Positions 31,996 through 42,607 of a stretch of 64,000 bases of DNA are shown piece after piece. Source of the stretch: Amorphophallus konjac (taxonomy: Eukaryota > Streptophyta > Magnoliopsida > Alismatales > Araceae); NCBI GenBank assembly GCA_022559845.1, contig CM040128.1, positions 181,022,691-181,086,690 of the forward strand. Reading direction: 5' to 3'. How positions within the stretch are numbered: position 1 is the first letter of the stretch; every line of letters begins with the position of its first letter. The translations under genes and the position numbers were made by a program. The notes below the pieces were generated by a model that was not told the DNA's origin, ran no database searches, and worked only from the letters and a program-made list of their open reading frames with translations.

Positions 31996-32160
31996 GATAT
32001 GACGGTCTATCGCTAGACCGCCACATCCTTCTGACGCATGCTTCTGTGACCGTTACTTGTGTTGGACTGTTTTATTGAAGAATGTGAACCGCCTGATGAA
32101 TGACGGACCAGGTGTGATCCGTTGCTTGATGTGACGCCCTTACGTTGGACCGTTATATGC
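31996..32160. repeat. AACGG...CCGTT quasi-palindromes upstream of antisense gene B
   Basis: Four units at about 58-358 bases... counted from the gene B start at 31938 they lie 58 to 222 bases upstream. Examples are GACGGTCTATCGCTAGACCG and GACGCCCTTACGTTGGACCG+TTATATGC. Confidence 0.8.
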
Positions 32161-33112
32161 TTGCAAGTTTCTTGATGAATTAAATGGTCTAATTGATGCT
32201 CAAATGATTCCATGTTATGCTATAATGTTCCTTGGTTATGCTTTGATTCTTGATCATATTTGTTGGCTAACCAAATCTTTCATGAAGGGATTATGAAAAA
32301 AAAAAGTCTTGCTTTGCCATCCGTCAGGCAGGTAAGTCAGGTATTGTATCTCGTTCCCTCACTCCTTTAATGCATTACTATATGTTACCTATGATATATT
32401 ATCTCGAGAACCGGCTGGTCATTCATGTGTCCTGGGATCTGATGTTCCCCTTAAACAAAAATGATGATGATCTAAGTTCACATGTTTAATCGTTGGATAA
32501 GCCGTTAAGTTGGAATAAATTTGGGGACGATGGTTCTATCTTGCACGCCGTGGTTGCAGATAGTGTCCTGACCTTGATTGCTCCAATTTAGCAATATTAT
32601 TCTCGAGTATCTTGTTATTTTATCTTTCTTTGCATTTGATTTGATGATTTGTTTTATTTAGCCCAGCATGCATCATACGCATTCTTTGAGCGTTCATGAG
32701 TTTCATCTGTTCAAGGTGTCTCGTTGATGGTGAACAGCTGTGTTCTTGATTCTGAATAAGGAGAATCATTCCACTCTGAATTAGAAGGTTTCCTTCGATC
32801 TGCTCGCTTGATCTGGTTCGCTGAAGATTCCTGTCTGGAGTTTAGTCTCTTTCCTTTCCGTTGCCTCCGGCGGCTAGCCGTGTTTCCTTTCCTTAGTTAT
32901 TAGCTCCTCCAGACTCGCATCCCTTTGGCTGGCTATTTCCTTGTGGTCAATTCGAAGTTTTCCAGAAAATTCCTATCGCTTGTCGGTAAAGAACGGGTGT
33001 CGTTTACCTTAACGCCCTCTTTTTGATACACTCCGCTTCATTTCCGCTTCATCTTTCATGTTCCACTTCGCTTTCGCTTCACCTCCGCTCGCTCCCCTGC
33101 AAAGAGGACGTT
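32161..33112 (+). other. Tat 3' noncoding region, last part
   Basis: No domain is recognised. The sequence becomes pyrimidine-rich near 33050 (TTTCGCTTCACCTCCGCTC) just before the purine tract. Confidence 0.55.
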
Positions 33113-33125
33113 AAGGAGGGGCATC
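33113..33125 (+). promoter_or_regulatory. Polypurine tract of Tat element
   Basis: AAGGAGGGGCATC lies directly before the 3' LTR and would prime plus-strand synthesis. Confidence 0.75.
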
Positions 33126-34877
33126 TGTTGACACCCGTTTTATACCCAAAAAGTCGGGTCATCTCCCTATTTCATTCTATATGGTGCTCCGAGTTGTTCA
33201 CTCTTCATTAAGTCTCTTGATCAGTTGAGGCCTGTTTCTTGGGTCTTAATTCCTGGATTAAGAATTGGCTCCTGGTGGCGCTTCATTGAATAAATCTTAG
33301 CAACCCTTTATTGCTATTTTTGAAACTCAATGGTAATAACGGTCCGAACCAGGCGCGTTGTTTCATTCTGACGGATGGGATCTGGACCGTTACTCTTTGA
33401 AGAGTCCTAAGGCTTAAGGCCTCGTTGAAAAGCTTATCCTTTTGATTCCACGTTGATAATAACGGTCTGTCGTGCAGCCGTTGTTTCATTCTGACGCCCT
33501 ATGCCTTGGCCGTTGCTTCCTTGAAGAGTCCAACTTGTTGGGACTTCTTCCTATCGATCTTATCTTTTAGGGATAAGGTTGATAGTAACGGACGATCCTT
33601 GATGCGTTACTTCCAAGTGGCGGTCTGTCGTGCAGCCGTTACTTCCTCCAGAGAGTCCTGACAGTTCAGGCCTTTTCTCTGCTACTCCGTGGTCGAGATA
33701 AGGGTTTTGGATTGACGATATCTCTTTCAAATCTGATCCTCAGGACCTCCCGTTCGATCCTATGGACTCTTGGTGATATTATCTTCGAGGATTTGCTAAG
33801 AGTTATCCCTTTATCTCGCTGAATTATCCTCTGCTCGACCTGAGAGTTTGAGGGTCTATAAATAGAGCCCTTGACTTCATGGCCCGAGGAGGAAGATTTG
33901 GAATTCACGACGAAGTGCTGCCAAACTCAGGAGCCATCTTCATCCAAGAGGAACTGCTTCCCACGTCCCTCCATCTCATAATCAAGGGAGTACTTTGGTT
34001 TTGGTCTTTCAAGTTCATCATTGCATGCTTGAGTTCTTCCCTGGTTTTTCCTCAATCAAAGCATTATCCCTCCTCCTTCTCCACGTTTTTCACTGTCCTC
34101 TAGGCATATAAACATCTTCCCAAACTTTTAAAACACCCAGAGGGGTTAAAAAACCAAAAACTCCCCGGTAATCCCCTTTCCTTTTGATGATGTTAAGTCC
34201 TTTGAGAATTGATGCTATGCTTGTGAAAAGGACTAATTGAGGTTGTTGTGTTTGGTCTTTCTACATCTTTGGCAGGTTTACAGGTTCATTGACACGAGGC
34301 CCAGGTCTTCTAGCCGGCTGGAAGAGTTGGAGTTAAAAGAATTCAAGCTTTGTTACTGCAGGTTATCTGACGGTCTTGCGCAGGCGCGTCACTCTCTTCC
34401 GGCGGTCTATCGTGTGGCCGTCACTTCCAAGCGACGCACGGGGTTCTGGCCGTTACTTCTAAGTTAATCTGCAGGCTTTCTCTGGTTTTCTCTCCCGTGG
34501 GCGGGTGTTTCATCCACCTATTTCCAAGGTATATTCAGGTTTTTTTGACTTGTTTTTACTTTGGTGGTGATCACATCTTTCCTTGGTATTGGGCATTAAC
34601 TGTCTTCTTCATCATATCTTTCTATTTTCCTTGCTTGTTCCACCTTCACGGTGTGTTTTTATTTATTCCTTGCTCCACACTCTGGCATGTGTTTTCCTTT
34701 TCCTTAGCGTAGTTTGATTGAGATAGCATGCCCATGCTAGAGCTAGCTATGATTGCCTAGGTTCATGATCACATGTTCACAGGTTTGAGTAGATCTTTGA
34801 TTGATTGTTTGTTATCTTACCATACCACTCCCCAAACCTCAGAAGAAAGATAGAAGATAGACAAATAAATATCAACA
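33126..34877 (+). repeat. Tat element 3' LTR
   Basis: The 1,752-base LTR pairs with 13862-15615, with the same TATA box (33857-33864) and the same ACGG/CCGT units. Visible differences are mostly transitions. It ends ATATCAACA and is followed by ATGGG at 34878-34882. Confidence 0.95.
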
Positions 34878-34882
34878 ATGGG
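34878..34882. repeat. Target-site duplication ATGGG (right)
   Basis: Copy of 13857-13861. After it the SIRE-like 3' tail of S1 resumes. Confidence 0.9.
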
Positions 34883-35369
34883 ATCTAGATTTCGAATGCT
34901 ATCATGCTGAAGACCTCATCTTATGAACATCTTCCTCTTCTGATTCATATCCTTGAGGCCAATCATTACATTCAATTTGTATCAATACATGCTTGATTAA
35001 ATTTGCTTTGGATGGTATCATATTGACTTGTGAGACTAATCACCAATTGATCTCATCTGATTGGAATCATGTTGATTTGTTCGCCCATGATTTACCCTTA
35101 CTTCTTCTAATTTGATAAGATGGGCTATTGCTGATTCAAAGGGAGATAAGCATGTTCTTCCTAATTTGGCCTCTACCAGCTAATTGATATTGTCGATCAT
35201 GTCACAGGGGAAGAAAGATCTACATTATCCCACTTTTTGATTATGACAAAGGGAGAGAAAAATTGATGATTGTGTGTGACAGGGGGAGAAGAACATCTGT
35301 GTCATTCTATTGTATCATCATTAAGTTTGTCATCATCACTAAGTTTGTCATCATCAAAAAGGGGGAGAT
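34883..35369 (+). other. S1 3' tail with repeated purine tracts
   Basis: Noncoding sequence with several GGGGAGA-type tracts (near 35207, 35281, 35361). The last, AAAAAGGGGGAGAT, directly precedes the LTR and should be the functional polypurine tract. A short duplication, AAGTTTGTCATCATC, occurs twice near 35330-35355. Confidence 0.7.
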
Positions 35370-36076
35370 TATTGAGTTATGGTTTTGATGATTGTTATGA
35401 TTGTTAAGTTATGATTTTGATGATAACTAAACTTGTGATTAATTGCTCATGCTCGTGTTATCTATGTACGGTTGAGATGACAAATGGCAACGGTTACATG
35501 GTCTTGATCCTTGGTTTGCATATGTTGGTTTATCAAGAGGTAAGAGGTTTCATAACTCTTTAATGTGAACAAGCATGGTATTAACCCTGACTATCTTGCT
35601 TGTAGGATTAAACTCATGGCAGTCACCTAGTGAACCAAACGTGTGGATACGCACCCCCTGCTCCTCTACAATTCATTACAGGTGGTATATGTCATTTACT
35701 GTCAAGCACCATTGGTAAGATTCTTACCTTGTCATAGTCATCAATCTCACCATGGGTATTCCATATACCTCTCATTTCTAAACTTCATTTATGATATTTG
35801 AGGTTCACAATGATAACTTGGTTTGATAACTTACGAGCTCACTCTTCAAATGCATTAGTTTCTCATTCCAATCATGGTAACATGCTCAAATGGTCTTGAT
35901 GTTTCTAATGCATAAATCAAGTGAAATCCAACCCCCAAATGTATGAAATAAATATCTACTTTAAGTCATTGTTATTTGGATGTATTTCATTGGGCTAACA
36001 CTTCAACTTTGCCGGACTAGGTCATTCCGGTCAACCAAAATCGCCAAACGTGAAAAGTCTCATACTGTAGAACTGC

Positions 36077-36201
36077 CGGTCGACCGCCCCAGGTCGACCG
36101 ACAGCAGCGGTTGACCGCCCAAGGTCGACCGAAAATTCCAGGGATCAAATTTCTACAGGGTTTCTCAGTAGCGGTTGACCGCCAGCTTCCACAGGTCGAC
36201 G
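36077..36201. repeat. GGTCGACCG-type short repeats in S1 LTR
   Basis: Six partly palindromic copies of GGTCGACCG, GGTTGACCG or GGTCGACGG in 125 bases of the LTR upstream of the TATA box. Confidence 0.75.
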
Positions 36202-36318
36202 GCTAGCCCCGAGCCAACAAAAGTTGACTTTATTTTCCACTTCGAGAAGTGCATCTTCCATTGTAATTATTTAAAACGTGGATCTGGTCTGGGGGATGTC
36301 TATGGACCATTCCAAGTC

Positions 36319-36325
36319 TATAAAA
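36319..36325 (+). promoter_or_regulatory. TATA box of S1 LTR
   Basis: TATAAAA in AGTCTATAAAATACAC, at the expected place between U3 and R. Confidence 0.6.
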
Positions 36326-37487
36326 TACACACAAGAGGGTTAGAAACCCTAACTATCCAAGAGATCCAAGGGGAGGCTGTCCAAGGAGGAAGAAGAGGGT
36401 ACTGTAGCTCCGTGAACAGTATCTCGTGCAGCAAGTTCTTCATCTATCTCCAACCCATTCAAGGTACTTCTCAAGCCAACAAGCATCTATGAAGTGAAGA
36501 ATCAAGCAACCAACAAAGAGAGATCAAGGGTGAGGCTATCAAGAAGTAAGCAAGGGTTTCAAGAAGAGATCAAAGGAAGGTTATCCAAGTGAAGAAGGAA
36601 GAGTACTGTAGCCATGAACAGTACTCCGTGCAGCAAATTCTACATCAATTCCAGGGCCATTCAAGCTTAATCTGAAGCAATTCAAGTGAAGAAGGAATCA
36701 AAGCAAAGATCTGCAACATATCTTCAGGGGGAGCCATATCAGGAGCTTTCTAAACTGTGGTTTATTCATATTGGTGTCTTGTGCTTTAAAGTTTCAGATT
36801 TGTGTTCTTATAAATTGTAAACTCGTGTGTGTGTGGATCGTTGTTGGATTCGTGGTCGTGTGTGTGTGTTTCATATTTGATTCGTGTGTGCGTAGGTCTT
36901 CTTAGATCTACGTGTGTGTGGGTGGTTTTATCTAGATCTTAGTGTTTATGTGTGTGGAGTGCTGCACTTGTGGTAGCGGGTGTTTGTGTTGGTGATCCGC
37001 CTGTTGGATCGTGTTGGAGACCTCGTCTCCGAGTGTGTGTGTGTGTTGGGGCGCATCCCCGTGTGTGTGGGCAGGTGTCATCCTGCGTGTGTGGTTGGAG
37101 CGTCACCTCCATTTGGGTATTTATCCCCGAGTGAAGTCTCACCGGGTTTGGTGAGGGGTGGACGTAGGATTGCCGTCGTTGCATCTAAACCACCTTAAAA
37201 TCCATTGTGCACTATGGTTTGATTTGTGTGGTTTGATCCATTTCATCTACCTCCATTCTACGTGAGTGATTAGTGTATACTGGTTGTTCGGATTTATCCA
37301 CGTGTTTATTACATAATCTACATCATCTTTACATAAAGTTGATAAATCCAATTTGTGTTCAAATAGATTTGAATCTCTTAACTAGCTTTCTATCACATAT
37401 TTCAAAAGGGTCAAAAGTTTTAGTAAAATTTGTAATCACCCAATTCACCCCCCTCTTGGGTGTCATTGATCGCGGGACTTCAAATAT

Positions 37488-38731
37488 GGATAAGGAACTA
37501 ATTGGTAGTTTGAGAATTGAAAATGAAACTTTACCGGCTAAAATTTTCAAGTTGGAGGAAAATGAAAAGAAGCTTAAATCTGAATTGGAATCTATGTCTG
37601 ATGATCAGAAATTCATAGATGAATTGAATCTACATAATGAGCTTGAAAAGGAAAATGAAAAGTTGAAACAATTAAACAACACCATGTCAGAAAGACTACT
37701 CATTCTAGAGAAAGGAAAATCCATTACTGTCAATGCTGAATCTGAAAAAGTGCATGTGCTGGAACAAGAAATTGAGAGTTATAAAATTAAAAACAAAGTG
37801 TTGAATAAATGTGTTGTCTGCAGTGAATAGGAGATTGCTAGTTATGAACTACACATTGCATCCCTTGAAAATGAAATCAGTGAGTTGAATACTTCATTGT
37901 CTAAATTTGTAAAAGGGGAAGAAAATTTAAACATGATACTGGGGACCAAGGTCAACTTCCAGAGAGAGGGGCTCGGCTATAATCCTGTGCATAAAAAGAA
38001 TTTTAAAAATAAAGTATATACATCATTTGTGCACAGTTCAAACATAGCTAGCACATCAAATGGGTCTCCAAATCAATCTGTTGATCAGATAACAAAGAAA
38101 CCAAATGAAAACCTAAAAAAGAAAAACAACCTGCATCAAAAGCCCAAAAATGTTGCTGGTACCACTGTGAATGTCAAGCACAATCATGCTTCATACACAC
38201 ATAAAGAGAATTTTATATTTTTAGTGTAGTAAAATTGGTCATATGATGCATGATTGTTTTGTTATGAAAAATGATGAATTGAAAGCATGCAATAGGAAAA
38301 CTGATTTCAAAAATTCAAGGAGGTTTACAAATAGGAAAAGTGAATTTGACAATTCTAAAGTTCATGCAAAAAGACCATATGAAAGAGTTACTCCATTGCA
38401 CTATTATTATTGTGAGAAATATGGTCATTTGATGAAATCTTGCTTTCAAAATAAAAATGACAACAATCATGTCATGAAGAAGAAAAATTTCCATGCCGAA
38501 AATAAAAACACTTTTATCAAATCATAGAACTTCAATGCTTATGCATATAAGAAAACTGTGAAGTCCTTTGGTTGTTGTCATTACTATGGTGAATTAGGGC
38601 ATACTATGCATGACTGTTCATTAATAAAATTTGATGATTTGAATGCATTAAAAATGAATAGAACTTTTGGTGGGAATGTCACTAACTCACAGGGGGCCAA
38701 AAAGGTTTGGGTTCTTAAATCTACAAAATGA
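37488..38731 (+). pseudogene. gag: S2 gag remnant: coiled coil and zinc knuckles
   Basis: The frame opens with a charged coiled coil (ELEKENEKLKQLNNTMSERL). A TAG at 37828-37830 stands where S3 has CAG in the same context (CSEQEIASYE). The family signature FQREGLGYNP follows at about 37960-37990. A stop at 38227-38229 and a frame change lead to degenerate knuckles: CSKIGHMMHDC has lost its first Cys pair, YYYCEKYGHLMKSC lacks one Cys, and CHYYGELGHTMHDC has Tyr for the second Cys. The frame has another stop at 38525-38527 and ends VWVLKSTK with TGA at 38729-38731. The N-terminal capsid part is missing, so it is a remnant. Confidence 0.75.
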
Positions 38732-38865
38732 GCTGATTTCTGTGCAGGTGTGCCTTGGAGCAAAAGTAAATAAAAAGGGGGTACAACAAAGAAATCAAGG
38801 CACCCTTGGTTTGGTAGAACCCCAAAATTCTACATTTCTGTATTAGTTCTAACAGTTTTTAATGT

Positions 38866-38870
38866 TTCCC
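38866..38870. repeat. Target-site duplication TTCCC (left)
   Basis: TTCCC precedes the LTR start TGATGGGGGC and recurs at 46578-46582 after CATCA. Confidence 0.85.
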
Positions 38871-41218
38871 TGATGGGGGCATCACTTATCCCTCCACATT
38901 TTGCGAAGCTCTGATGGATCATTGATTTGCGCCATTGTGTTCTCCACATTTTTCTGAGTCAAGCCATGTAATTTTCATATTTTATTTGAGTCATAAACTA
39001 TGTAGTTTTCCCTTTATTTGAGTCCAGTACCTAGGTATAAGGGTCATTTACCTAAGACTTGAGTCATGTGGTTAATTAAATAGTCTAATGGGCCCAACTA
39101 ATGGGCTAGGCCCAAGGGCGCCCCTCCTTGGTCTGTCTGGTCATTGTGTCAATTATCTAGGGTCAGTATGGTCATGTGAAAAGTCCAGTCCTTATAAATA
39201 CCCCCCTTCACCCCCTCATTTGTAATCTTTTGGTCAATCAAAAAAATTGAGTGCATTTTAGTGCAATTGGAGTGGATTCTCCATCTCTCTCTCCCTCTCT
39301 CTAAGGGGTGGATTCCCCTCTCTCTCATATATCTCTCTCTCCTCCCCTCCCAATCACTTTCTCTCTCCTTTCCTCCCAACCACTTTCTCTCTCCCGTCCC
39401 CCTCCATTAAAGCCACTCCAACTCCCCACAACCCCGTTCTTTACTCCACCCCATCCCCAAGCTAGCCTCCACCTATCCCCACTCCACCCTCCAACCACCA
39501 AGCACCTCTCTCATCTCCCAAGGGAGAATTCCCCACTCCCCAAGCATCCTTTCCCTTCCCCACACACCTCTTCCCATCCCCAAGACCAGAAATTAATCCC
39601 TCCCTTAAAACCATTTTCAAATACTTCTTCCCTATCTCCCTCCTAACACCAAATTCGCAGCTTCCTCTCCCTCCACCTGCTAGACCTCCCTCCAGCCCCC
39701 ATTCTGTCACTCCCTCACCTTGAATCACCCCCTCCCAGACCCCCTCACAGCCAGAGTTCGCCCCACACTCATCCACCCCCATTTTGCCCCCATCCTACTC
39801 CATTTCCCGTCGGCAAGTTGCAGACCCTGCCTCAGTTCATAGGCAGCAAAGGAGCGGCCACTTAAAGAGACTGCCACGTCATCACCAAGAAGCTTCAGAG
39901 AGCGTACCCTATACCGATGGAATCGTCATCCAGTCAGCTTCGCAACGATAGCAGCCACGCCGCCGTCCGACCTCGTATCTGCCCAGGGAAGCAAATCCCA
40001 GTGACCTACGTAGCTCCTCCCAGGCAGACAACCAGAGAATGATTGCAGAGGCTCCCACGGTCTGATTCCTGTGATACTTAGAGCGCCACTTGGCTGAGGT
40101 CTTCCCCTACAAGTCCTCTGTCATCTCCAAAAGGCAGAGTGAATTTAGGACCTCGGCATCAAAAGTTCCAAATTTTCTCCCTCCGGTGCGCTGATCAGTT
40201 TCCTCTAGAACCAGTCTGATACCCTGGCACTGTTCGGGTCCTCGTCATCTGCTCCAACCTCCTCCAGTGTCCCCGCTGGTCTCTTATTGAAGAGGACTCA
40301 ACCAAAAACCCAACGATTCCAGCCACCTGAATCAGAGCTCAGGAGCGTCCGTGGCGGCCACATCTTCCTGCTGTAGAGGTGCAGAAGCTACCAGAACCAG
40401 CAAACAGAGACCCTATTCATGACTCTGCCCCGACCAACGCCGTCAACCAGAATTCCCCAAAAATTCTGACGACCTCCTGGGTCAACTCCGGAGGATTTGC
40501 CGCTGGTGTCGTCCACAACGGAGTTTGGGAGAGCCTGTAGCGGAGCCGACGGCGATTGCCTATCAAGCTGTTCCAGAGCGGGCAGAACCGCACACTTCGG
40601 CTTCTAGCGTAGTTTTCCCCACACGGTCTGGCCGGCTGACCGCCCCTCCCTTTGTGAAGGTACATTTTGGTTGTAAAACTAATCCCCACCCCTAGTCGAA
40701 CCCCCTTGCAAGGGGCGTAGTGTATGTAAATTGAAAATTTCAGGTTCGAGCTACACCAACGCGGCGTGCGGGTGCATACCCACGCCTCCCCGCTCACCCT
40801 CGTCTCTGGCCGGGATCGGTGTATTCACACCGATCAGGTGAACTTCAGAACACTTCTCACCACTGGCATTTAATTGCTTAGTTTAGTATTGCTTTTGGTT
40901 GCTCCGTCGGCGGTGAGAGAGTGCCCGGTCCCAAATTGCTAATATGTGAGTGTCCACCGAGGGTGAGTTGTAGGCGAGATCAATTTACCCACGCCCTCGG
41001 CGTGCTGACCACCCATGAATTTGGGCAACCCCTGGCCCTTAGGGGTCCTCCCCAAGCCATTCATACCCTTGGAAACCTCCGGGTCCAACCTCGGACCCTC
41101 ACCCTATCACCGGTCCACCTACGGACCCGGGTGTGCGCGACGCGGGTGAACCAGCTTGAGTGAATCCGCCGATCGATTTGGTTGCTTGTGAATTTAGGTC
41201 CAAGGTGGTGTCACATAA
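38871..41218 (+). repeat. 5' LTR of chromovirus derivative
   Basis: Starts TGATGGGGGCATCACTTATC. It has a TATA box at 39193-39200 (TATAAATA before CCCCCC) and long CT-rich runs at 39285-39420. The final CATCA reads CATAA here, by comparison with the 3' copy. Confidence 0.92.
39193..39200 (+). promoter_or_regulatory. TATA box of chromovirus-derivative LTR
   Basis: TATAAATA. The same site in the 3' LTR is at 44530-44537. Confidence 0.65.
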
Positions 41219-41221
41219 AAT

Positions 41222-41233
41222 TGGTATCAGAGC
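41222..41233 (+). promoter_or_regulatory. Primer-binding site, initiator Met-tRNA type
   Basis: TGGTATCAGAGC just after the 5' LTR, as in Tekay-like chromoviruses. Confidence 0.9.
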
Positions 41234-41399
41234 AAGTTCACAACTTGTCTCTCCACAAGTTGGTCCTAGGGCGCGCATGTGCATTTAGAGTCTCCCAGTG
41301 CATCGCCCTTGTCCACTAGCATGGTCGCCTCATACTGACCTTACCCATCGGCCCTCTCCATGAGTCCAAACCCCCCATAGAAACCCACCACCAACAAAC

Positions 41400-42598
41400 A
41401 TGGCCTCCACGGCCATGTCGACTACCTAATGGGAGCCATTACTTATGCCAATGAGCGGCTTGATAGCCTATTGGGTCGACTCAACCAATTAGAGGAAAAT
41501 GGGCTCGCCCCCAGGGCGACTGGTAGGAGTGCACCTTCCCACCCACCCACCTTTGATGGGTCTAGCAAACTGAGCGACTATTTAGATTGGGAAGTCTCAA
41601 TGGACCATTACTTCACTTGGTATCCCATGTCCGAGGATGAGAAAGTCCGGTTTGCCAAATCACAACTTACCAAACGGGCTCAAACCTATTGGCTGTAAAT
41701 TGTCGGGCTAAGGATAATTAGAAGCGAAGATCCCATCACCACTTGGGGAAACATGAAGGAACAACTTAGGGCTAGATATGTGTCCCCTTCCTACTCGCAT
41801 CATCAAAGCCCAAGGAGCACTTCAACTCCTCCATCCCCACCCGAGCAACCCAAGATTCCAGTTCCCCAATTCCCCCCACCCCAACCAAAACCCCATTCCA
41901 CAACCCACACCACTCAAGCCCCATTGGCCCCCTCCGGCACCCCTCGCCTCACCCCTTCTCAAAAGGGAAAGAGCCCTATGGAGATAGAAATGAGTGAAAT
42001 AACCTTGGGTAAGTGCGAGGCGAAATGTCATAGGTGCCACCAATTGGGGCACATCGTCGGACAATGCCCCACGAGGAAGCACCTTCCCATGCCCCTAGTG
42101 GTTGAAACATTTCCCACCCCGGCCACCATTACCCCTCTATCGTCCCCCAACAAGGACACCCCTCCCAAGGATAATCTTCTTAAACCCCCTCAACCCACCC
42201 ATCTTCCTCTCCCTACCCCAACCCAACCCCAACCTAGACCTCCACTACTTCCCTTACCAATCCCAACCCAAGACCATGCTTGTTCACCACCTCGGGTGCA
42301 CCACACACTGGCTATCACCATCACCCCACCCCCAAATGACTGTCTCAGCCCCTTGGTAGAGGAGACCATGGCCCACACACCCACTCAAGAAGAGGTGGGT
42401 ACCAATCCGAACCCACCTCCCGCCATAGAGGAAATCCAAGAGCTTCCCATTCCATTCACCTCTCCTAGCCCGGTCCTTCAAGAACTAACCACCACCACTC
42501 ATGGCACCCTCACCGTGAATGAGTCCATACTCCAATGGCTCAAACGAGGCCCCACCATCCATAGTTCAACCCCACACTTCTCACCCATGGCACATTAA
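41400..42598 (+). pseudogene. gag: gag of chromovirus derivative
   Basis: An ATG at 41400 starts a short frame that stops after nine codons. The main gag frame is open from about 41429. It encodes a Gypsy capsid start (HPPTFDGSSKLSDYLDWEVS, then DEKVRFAKSQLTKRAQTYW). A TAA at 41696-41698 interrupts it, and the same frame goes on with a capsid end and a knuckle CHRCHQLGHIVGQC at about 42025-42070. The next 170 codons are extremely Pro/Thr-rich with no known domain, ending at TAA 42596-42598. An intact relative would be needed for particle assembly. Confidence 0.78.
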
Positions 42599-42607
42599 TC
42601 TGAAATT

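Larger units (their letters stand above)
13862..34877 (+). mobile_element. Tat-lineage Ty3/Gypsy retrotransposon, 21 kb, complete ends
   Basis: Two LTRs of about 1.75 kb (13862-15615 and 33126-34877) begin TGTTGACACCC, end ATATCAACA and are flanked by ATGGG. Read by eye they differ at roughly 30 positions plus a few indels, so the insertion is fairly recent. Plus-strand domains are gag, protease, G-patch, RT, RNase H, an extra archaeal-type RNase H and integrase without a chromodomain, which together mark the Tat lineage. About 8.4 kb between integrase and the 3' LTR holds two antisense genes and dense quasi-palindromic repeats. Three stops and two frame changes precede RT, so this copy probably cannot make its own full Gag-Pol. 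Confidence 0.93.
8013..37482 (+). mobile_element. S1: SIRE-like Ty1/Copia derivative, gag only, split by a Tat element
   Basis: S1 has a truncated 5' LTR (8013-8457), an initiator-Met-tRNA primer site, a decayed gag, several kilobases with no coding, a purine-tract-rich 3' tail and a 3' LTR (35370-37482). A 21-kb Tat element interrupts it at 13862-34877. Joining the flanks restores one copy of ATGGG. No RT, RNase H or integrase motif is present in the remaining 8.5 kb of S1, so this is a non-autonomous derivative. The long coiled coil and zinc knuckles in gag point to the SIRE/Maximus branch. Confidence 0.8.
35370..37482 (+). repeat. S1 3' LTR (shared border with S2)
   Basis: The LTR begins after GGGGGAGAT with TATTGAG and ends CGCGGGACTTCA, about 2.1 kb. 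It contains GGTCGACCG repeats (36077-36201), a TATA box (36319-36325) and TG-rich runs (36820-37090). Its last 450 bases match 8013-8457. It is followed at once by gag coiled-coil sequence of S2 with no primer-binding site, so it could be the 3' LTR of S1 and the former 5' LTR of S2 at once. Confidence 0.8.

Noticed and set aside
36952..37198. Val/Cys-rich small frames in the S1 LTR
   Set aside because: They come from TG repeats and change length between LTR copies.
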